A stretch of DNA of 64,000 nucleotides from Adenanthera pavonina (lineage: Eukaryota > Streptophyta > Magnoliopsida > Fabales > Fabaceae). Made by a program: the position numbers and the translations under genes. Positions 56,981 to 64,000 of this stretch are shown piece after piece. Numbering within the stretch: position 1 is the first letter of the stretch; each line of letters opens with the position of its first letter. The notes under the pieces are model-generated. The model was not told where the DNA came from. It did no database searches and saw only the letters and a program-made list of their open reading frames with translations. The stretch is taken from the NCBI GenBank assembly GCA_026686845.1, contig JAIVEN010000014.1, positions 32,324,001 through 32,388,000 on the forward strand, given 5' to 3'.

Positions 56981-59900
56981 ATGAAAATAGATAATATTGA
57001 ATACGAGGCTGCAAGAGATATTGAAGAAAGAGTTGAAAATGAAAATGAAGAAAGGGTTGATGTTGTCATAGAAAACCCATATCGTACCATGATTCTAGAT
57101 GTTGCTAGACCTAGTTGCAATCCTAACATTGATATAGATTTAGATGTACCCCCAAGCCAAGATGCTAAAAAATTCTATGAGATGTCGAAAGCTGTAGAAG
57201 AGCCACCTTATGAAGGGTATAGTAAACATACTCCATTATCAACAATATCAAGATTGTTAAACATCAAGTCTGAGTTTAACTTGAGTAAGGATTGCTACAA
57301 TCGTATTTTAGAACTTGTGAAGGAGTTGTTGCCGAATGATGCAAGATTGCCTACAAACTATTACAAGACTAAACAAATGGTAGGACAACTTGGCTTGAAG
57401 TATGAGAAAATAGATGTCAAAATGGTTGTATGTTGTATTAGGAAAGGAGGGATTGTTTGGTTTACGGCCATGATCGCTATAAACCTAGAACAAGAGATGG
57501 CGTAAATAAAAAAGACATACCATTCAAGGTATTGCATTATTTCTCATTAATGCCAAGATTACAAAGGCTTTATATGTCTACAAAAACAACTGAGCACATG
57601 GTTTGGCATCACAAAACTAGGCGTGAAGTAGGGGTCTTGTGTCATCCTTGTGATGGAAAGGCATGGAAACATTTTGATCAATGTTGACCCTCTTTTGCTT
57701 TGAAACCTCAAAATGTCAAGTTAGGATTATCATCAGATGGGTTTATCCCATTTGGGAATTATGCACATCCATATTCATGTTGGCCTATAATTGTTACACC
57801 ATACAATGTCCCCCCAGGGATGTGCATGAAAACCCCATATATGTTTCTAACTCTTATCATTCCTGGTCCAAAGAGCCCTGGGCAAAAGATTGATGTCTAC
57901 TTGCAACCTTAATTGATGAGTTAAGACAATTATGGGAGGTTGGTGCCTTAACTTATGACTCTCATAGGAAGCAAAACTTTTATATGTGAGCTTCATTGTT
58001 ACAGACTATTAATGACTTCTCTACTTATGGCATGTTATCGGGATGGAGTACTTATGGTGTTGTGTTATACCTGATTTGCATGGAGCATAGCAAGTCATTT
58101 CACTTGAAAGCAGGGAGAAAGGAAACTTTTTTTTTATTGTCATCATCAATTTTTGCCATTAAAATATCCTTTTTGTTGAGATAAAAAGTCATTTAGTAAA
58201 GGGTGTGATGAAAAGTCTCCTATCCCTCAAAGGCCATCTGGTGATGACTTGTGGAAAAAGGTCTATTGCTTACCAAAAGTGATGGAGAAAAAAAGCAAGT
58301 TACCTGGGTTTGGCCACCAACATAATTAGACTAAGCATTCTATATTTTGGGACTTACCTTACTAGAATACAAACTTGATTCAACATAATCTTGATGCTAT
58401 GCATATTGAAAAGAATATATTTGATAATATGTTCAATATTGTTATGGCTGTGAAAGGCAAGACGAAGGACAATGATGAGGCTAGAAAAGACATGGCTATT
58501 CACTGCAATCGACGTGAATTGGAATTGATTAAGCAAAGTAATGAAAAGAAAAGGAAGCCAAAGGCAGCATACACTTTGACAAAGGAACAAAAGAAGTTAT
58601 TGTGTGAATGGGTTAAACATTTAAGGCTTCCTAATGGACATGCTTCAAATTTGTCCAAATGTGTAGATATGCAAGACTATAAATTATCTAGAATGAAAAG
58701 TCATGATTGTCATGTGTTTTTAGAAAGATTGCTTCTAATTGCCTTTAAAGATTTATTGCCTGAAGTCAATTGGAATGCCTTAACAGAGGTAAGCCTATTC
58801 TTTAAATGTTCAACAATGATAAAAGTGGAACAAATGCAAAAAATTGAAGAAAATATTGTTGAAACTATTTGCAAATTAGAAAAGTTTTTTCCTCCAGGCT
58901 TCTTTAACTCCATGGAACATTTACCTGTTCACTTGCCTTATAAAGCAAAAGTTGGTGGATCAGTTCAATATCAGTGGATGTATCCGTTTGAAAGGTAAAG
59001 TCCAAAATATATTTGTGTGAATAAGTTTACTTCATATATAAATTAATACTTAATAGAAAAATCATTGTGTAAGTTTCTACATCATTTGAAGAAAAAGGTT
59101 AAAAATAAAGCTCATATGGAATGGTCGATTTCTAAAGCATATATTGTGGATGAAACATTAACGTTTTGCTCTTATTACTTTGAACCACATGTTCAAACAA
59201 AACTAAACAAAATGGATCAAAATGATGATCGAGGTAAGGTTGATTGCCCAAATGGGTGCCTTTCTATATTCAAACACCCTGGTCAGCCAGCAGGCAAAGA
59301 AAAAACACAATTTTTGACAAATGATGAATTTAATGCAGCAATTATATATGTTCTTCTTAACTATGAGGAAATAACCATTTCTCAGGTAATTTAAATCACT
59401 TTAAGATATTTATTCAATTTATAAACTGACATTAGCTATACATTAATGTTGGTTAATTATTATCATGTAGAATTTACGAAGAACAGCTTAAGGAAAGAAT
59501 GGCTAATGTAACAAATCGGGAGATAGAGGCTAGGGCTACTGATGAATTTGCAAAGTAGCTGGAAGAATTTGTAGGTCTCATGAACTACATATGTTAATAC
59601 ATGACCTTTCATATTTGTTAAAATCTATGATTAGTCTATTAACAAATATTTATTGTGCTTAGGTTTTTGATCCAAATAACAATGTGGATGATGTTCAAAT
59701 AAAAGATTTAGCTTTTGGGCCATCCAAAGAAGTATATACGTGGCCTCAATATTATGTTAATGGATATAGGTTCCACACACATGCTTACAACTCATCAAAA
59801 TCCACCATGAATAGTGCAGTGTGCATCAATGGCACAAATTATGATAAGTTTGAATGTGATTATTATGGTATGTTGGAAGAGGTGATAAAACTACAATATA

Positions 59901-60455
59901 CTAATCCAACCTCTAAGAAAACTAGAGTGGTGTTGTTCAAGTGTGATTGGTTTGATCCCCAGTTAAATAGAGGATGCAAGGTTCATAGTTGATATGGCCT
60001 AGTTGACATAAATAGAAGAAAATGATTTTTAAAGTCTTGCCCAACAATCTCAACAAGTTTATTTTGTGAATATGCCAGTAAAAAGAGGGAGAGGGCTGAT
60101 TGGTGGGTTAAAAATGAGGAGTATGATAAATGTGCCAGAGGAACCTTTCCAAGAAGATGAGATGGGATTGCTATATGAAACAAGCATGGATGAAATTGGC
60201 AATCTCTGTGATGGGATGGGTGAAGAAGTTGAAATACAAATCAATTATATTGATGAACAAAACAACTTGGATAAGGAAGATGAAATTAATGAGAATGATG
60301 CTATTGTAAGTGATGGGTTTGAAACTGAAGAGGAAGATGAAATTAGTGAGAATGATGATATTGAAAGTAATGAATTTGAAACCCAAGAGGAAGATGAAAT
60401 TAGTGAGAATGATGAAAGTGATGATTCTAAAATTGAAAAAGAAGATGAAACTTAG
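56981..60455 (+). pseudogene. TNPD-like CACTA transposase gene
   Basis: Several exons and frames. 56981-57505 has HTPLSTISRLLNIKSEFN and DARLPTNYYKTKQMVGQLGL. After a frame change, 57520-58100 carries the Transposase_21 core: LQRLYMSTKTTEHMVWH, LSSDGFIPFGNYAHPYSCWP, then TPYMFLTLIIPGPKSPGQKI. 58375-58998 begins HNLDAMHIEKNIFDNM and has LPVHLPYKAKVGGSVQYQWM (DUF4218 type), ending in PFER at a GTAAAG donor. 59055-59394 continues it. 59660-59992 is the DUF4216-type end with NGYRFHTHAYNSSKSTMNSA and FKCDWFDP. The last part, 60066-60455, is very acidic with a 19-residue repeat three times (57-bp steps at 60274, 60331, 60388; DEISEND). Stops, for example at 57686 and 57988, and frame changes show decay. 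The usual zinc-like N-terminus was not found. Confidence 0.85.
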
Positions 60456-60666
60456 GTTTGTAAATGTTAGCATAGATTTTATGCATTTAATGGCCTACTT
60501 GCTTATTAATAGATAATTTAGAATTGTGAAATATGGCATGTCAAACTCGATTACTTTGTCATTGTGTTAGTCTCATCAATGTATGGAGTAATTTTGCTTA
60601 TAAAAATTATTTATCTTTTTCTCAAATTAAGTTATCTAACTATAAATATTAATTTATCATACAGGG

Positions 60667-63305
60667 ATGCCAAGAGGTAAAGGAAAATATAGATCATCTG
60701 AAGTATCAAGAAGTGCAAGCCTGAGATCTAGGTCACCTCAGTTGATAGGTGCTAATCACGAATCATCCATAGAGCATGCACCAATAGAGCACCCATCAAT
60801 AGAGCATGCACCTACAGAGCATGTCCCCAGAGATCTTGCAATTCAACCAGAGAGTAATGATTGTCACGAAGATGATGCGTGTCTTGAATAAGATAAACCC
60901 AACTTTAATGAGACCCTACAAACCAACTCTCATGGATGAAAAAATAGCCATCCACCTCAAAAGTCTACGGATGGATGCATACACTTAGAACCATATGGAC
61001 AATCGTATGTATAAAATTGCCTATTTTATTGTCTTTTCTTCATTGATTGAACTCTAAAACTCAATTTTGTTCACTTTATAAGTACCATGCTCACTAAAAC
61101 TTAAAATTTTTCATTTCATATGTATCATCCACATAGTGCTGTGCATGATGTGACCAAAATAATAAAAGGGTATTTTGGTGGACCATGGGAGAAGTGGGAT
61201 ACAACACCAATTTTAGTAAAAGATCATTGGCTTGGGGAGTTTAAGGTAAAAATTATTATTAAAGAATGAAAATAACTACATTTTTTTGTTTATAGTGCAC
61301 CTAATTTATTTTATTTTGTCTTTACATTTTAGAAATTATACATTTAAGAGGATAGGTTTGATACTGAGATAAAGAGGCTATATGATGATGTCATTGGTCG
61401 AAGCTGCTTGAGAACCCTCCTTTATAATGCATAGAAGGCCTTTAAAGAAAAGAGAGTTTTACCTACTTGGATAATTAGTGATAATTGGGAGCAACTTCAA
61501 CGAACATGGGAAAATCCAAATTGTAAGAATATATTTGAGACTAATGCAAAGAACAGATTGAGCAACAAGGATGGACTTGGCCCATCATGCCACTCAGGAG
61601 GATCAATCACAACTTCAAAGCATAAGAGAAAATATGTATTAGTTCTATCAATTCCCTTTAAAATTTTATTTAACTTATTTTACACGTTTAACACCTTTAT
61701 ATGCTTGTAGGAGGAAGAGACAGGGACAATAATTTGCCCATCTCAAGTATTCTTGATGACCCATAAGAAGAACTTAGATTTTGAAGCCTTTGTTGATAAG
61801 AAATCAAAAGCAGTGTAGGTAAGATAACTTATCAAAGAGCATCTCTTTATATGTCTAAACAATAAAATAGCCGTCCTTTGATTCACTTTATCTTAATTAT
61901 ATTTATATATATATAAAGCTATAGTTATTAATTTTCAATTGCTAAAAAATAGCATCAATTGATTAAAAGTTTGTCATAATTAGAAAGATTTTATATTTGG
62001 ATTTTTATTATAATCTTTGACCTTTATTATAACTATAGCTCCATGATTATGACTATGAATCCTAAGATTCTCTCACACAACATAAGAATTAATTTCTTGA
62101 TTTAATAATTTTGCTATGATACCTTAATACAACAATTGGTAGAGCCTGTCCTTGATTATTTGTAAGAGTTGTGGAAGATTCTAATCTATCATTTAATACA
62201 TCTTCTATCTACTGCTTGCTCCTTTCATTTAATGCATTTTCCAATACTTATTACATTAGCTAGCACATAATTCTTGGTTATGGATTTAAGGAATAGTATG
62301 CTTAAACATAAATTATGGCCTACAATATTTGAAAATCAAGTTTCTTTTTTAATATTTTCTTTATACCAAATTTTTTACTCCAAGCATGGTTGTAAATATT
62401 TAGAAATCTCATTTCTTGATAACTTGATGACAATGTTGGCAAAACTAGTGCCTTCTGTAAGAGTAAGCTTGTCATCATATAAAACTTTGTTACTTCTTTT
62501 AAGCTTTATGCTTAGAACAAGTATCAATAGATTGCTCATTGGAATTCCAAGTGAATGATATATCTCTCATGCATGTGGAATAAAATTTCAATTTTACTTT
62601 TACAATCATCCAAGTCACCAATGCAATCACTATTATTGTAGCCAACAAGCTTGAATTTGTTTGACAAATACTAAACTAGACCTAAATAGATGGCCTCCTT
62701 GATGTATTAAAAGACTTTCTTCTTGCAATTATGTATTTAAGCTTTGTAGGAAGATTATAGATATGTGTTGGATATTATACTATTTAAACTTGTATTTTCC
62801 ATGGATTTCTTAGTATTTATCTCCTCTATTTGATTTATGATGAGTATCTTATTTTCAGGAGAAGTTTGAAACTAAGTTGAGAGAGATGTCAAATGTTGAA
62901 AATATTGACAACATTGATGCATTGGAGAATTTTAGTTTTAAGCAAGAGATGTCAGTTTGGACCAAAGTTGTTGGTGGCCCAACAAAGGGAAGGATTTATG
63001 GACTTGGATCAGAGGGTGCTGGGATTTATGTTGCTCATGACCCTCTATTTACACATTCACAAGCTTCAACTCATGCACTATCACTTAGTCAAGAAAGCTT
63101 GGAACAAATGGTGGAACTTAGGGTGAGAGAAGTAGTCCAAAGTGAGAGTCAGAAAAGGGAACAACTAGAAAAGGAACTACAAGACCTTAGAGCAATTGTG
63201 CAACAACTAATGCCTAATCAAGGGTCATCTCATTCTCATCCAATGACACCACAAGCCATTGATCCATCTATAGGGTCTACCTCTACTCCAAACAAAGATA
63301 ATTGA
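60667..63305 (+). pseudogene. TNPA-like gene (Transposase_24 type), several exons
   Basis: First exon 60667-60889 starts MPRGKGKYRSSEVSRSASL and has an EHAPIEHPSIEHAP repeat. Further exon pieces are about 61133-61246 (IIKGYFGGPWEKWDTTPIL, KDHWLGEFK), 61333-61640 (DRFDTEIKRLYDDVIGR, ISDNWEQLQRTWENP) and 61711-61818 (SQVFLMTHKKNLDFEAFV). The last exon, about 62859-63305, is fully open and ends in a TGA; it has FETKLREMSN, GRIYGLGSEGAGIY and a coiled-coil-like LEQMVELRVREVVQSESQ part. This matches plant Ptta/En/Spm proteins that bind the subterminal repeats. Stops at about 61347 and 61431 lie in middle exons. Confidence 0.8.
62040..62760 (-). pseudogene. Copia reverse transcriptase-RNase H remnant in the TNPA-like intron
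   Basis: On the minus strand, 62757-62520, RYIKEAIYLGLV then, after a stop, FKLVGYNNSDCIGDLDDCKS can be read, which is the RNase H start GYsDSDWAGDxDDRKS of copia elements in decayed form. To the left (62280-62520) short pieces such as KVLYDDKLTLTEGTSFANIV are the following part in other frames. LTRs and TSD were not found. The outer limits are guesses. Confidence 0.6.
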
Positions 63306-63544
63306 TCATTGGCTTTCTTGATATTTTGTTTTATATTTATGAGAGAACTTTTGTTATTTTGTGTATCTAGATATCTGACTTAAAAACTTGACTTATAATG
63401 TTATGTTAGAAACTTGACTTATAATGTTATGACTTGGAATATTATGTATCTCATATAGGCTTATTTGTGTTGCTTCTTATATTTGATTGCTTAAAAATTT
63501 TTATTTTAGAAATAAATGAGCAAAATTATATATATTATAAAAAA

Positions 63545-63996
63545 TTTGAAAAACTTGTGACAAATTAGTGATGGATCATCTGTCACTAAAAGGCAAATAA
63601 CATGGATGATCAACTCCAATTAGTGACGAACATTCTGTCACTAAATTGTGACGAATTTTGTGATGATGGGTTTGTCACTAAATAGTGATAGAACTTTGGC
63701 AAAAACTCCGTCGCTAAATAGTGACAGAAGTTTTTTTGTGACGGACTGGTTGTCACTAATTAGTGACGGCAGAAGAGTGATCATAAAAGAAAAATTTGCA
63801 ACGGATAATATGATATTAGTGACGGTAGATTCTATCACCAATTAGTGACGGATTCCGGTTTGTCACATGAAATTAGTGACGTGATATTTTCGACGGACTT
63901 AGTGACAGAATTTTCCATCACTAATTTAGCCATTAGTGACAAAATCGAGCTTTTAGTGATGGATTTGTCTGTCACTAATATGTTTTTTTCTAGTAG
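63545..63996. repeat. Right subterminal repeats of the CACTA element
   Basis: The same TTAGTGACGG / CCGTCACTAA repeats as at the left end, about twenty in 450 bp, ending in TTTTTTTCTAGTAG at 63983-63996. Confidence 0.85.
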
Positions 63997-64000
63997 AATT

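Larger units (their letters stand above)
56220..63996 (+). mobile_element. CACTA (En/Spm) DNA transposon
   Basis: The ends are CTACTAAAAAAA at the left (56223 on) and, inverted, CTACTAGAAAAAA at the right (63996 downwards), the core of the CACTACTAGAAAAA type; the CA before it is changed at both ends. Next to both ends are about 0.5 kb with many TTAGTGACGG / CCGTCACTAA repeats in both directions. Inside are, on the plus strand, a TNPD-like transposase gene and a TNPA-like gene. The length, about 7.8 kb, is usual for autonomous elements, but both genes have stops. The right flank is only 4 bases, so the 3-bp TSD cannot be tested. Confidence 0.88.

Noticed and set aside
1..64000. A previously undescribed biological system such as a defence locus, biosynthetic cluster or CRISPR array
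   Set aside because: All recognisable coding sequence belongs to known plant transposon families and nearly all of it is broken. There are no operon-like gene groups or regularly spaced repeats with unique spacers.

Overview
This window looks like transposon-rich, non-genic nuclear DNA from a flowering plant, probably a eudicot. The DNA is AT-rich and coding capacity is sparse and broken. Every protein I recognise belongs to a plant transposon family: Sirevirus-type Ty1/copia, other copia, an L1-type LINE, Helitron Rep/helicase and RPA-like proteins, and CACTA/EnSpm TNPD- and TNPA-like proteins. I found no intact single-copy host gene and no rRNA, tRNA or CRISPR array. Species cannot be told from this.

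Layout. 1-4274: two LTRs of one long-LTR family, the second a solo LTR with a 5-bp target duplication (TSD), around a Helitron Rep/helicase fragment. 4275-6578: AT-rich sequence with one SINE. 6579-21378: a minus-strand Sirevirus-like copia element (A) with two LTRs, primer binding site, polypurine tract, broken gag-pol and a broken 3' envelope-like frame; its integrase is split by a 2.9-kb solo LTR (14058-16999). 22091-29174: remains of a plus-strand Helitron with an RPA-like gene, the start of a Rep/helicase gene, one unexplained exon, a MITE and a SINE. 29175-32043: the 5' end of a second, plus-strand Sirevirus (B) with an almost undamaged gag. 32045-35165: a minus-strand fragment of another copia lineage (C). 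35166-36681: leader-like sequence with a tandem repeat. 36682-55571: minus-strand sequence with a Helitron 3' terminus at the left and a Helitron 5' terminus at the right, two RPA-like gene remains, and three later insertions (solo LTR 39284-42618, hAT-like element 46793-47630, full-length LINE 47863-53249). 56220-63996: a nearly complete CACTA element whose TNPA-like gene carries a copia RNase H remnant in an intron.

The order of events can be read from the nesting. Solo LTRs, LINE, SINE and hAT-like element still have perfect or near-perfect TSDs, so they are younger than the Helitron and Sirevirus sequences they interrupt. Element A's LTRs are structurally unlike and it has no TSD, which suggests inter-element recombination. 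Three solo LTRs of 2.4-3.3 kb show that LTR-LTR recombination has been frequent here.

Nothing here works as a pathway. The observations most worth following are: the repeated GACGAA and TTCGAA motifs shared by Sirevirus LTRs and the spacer before the envelope-like frame; the identical polypurine tracts inside and after that frame; the possible two-RPA Helitron; and a clean phase-0 exon inside the first Helitron. Domain names come from reading short motifs by eye and no search was run.
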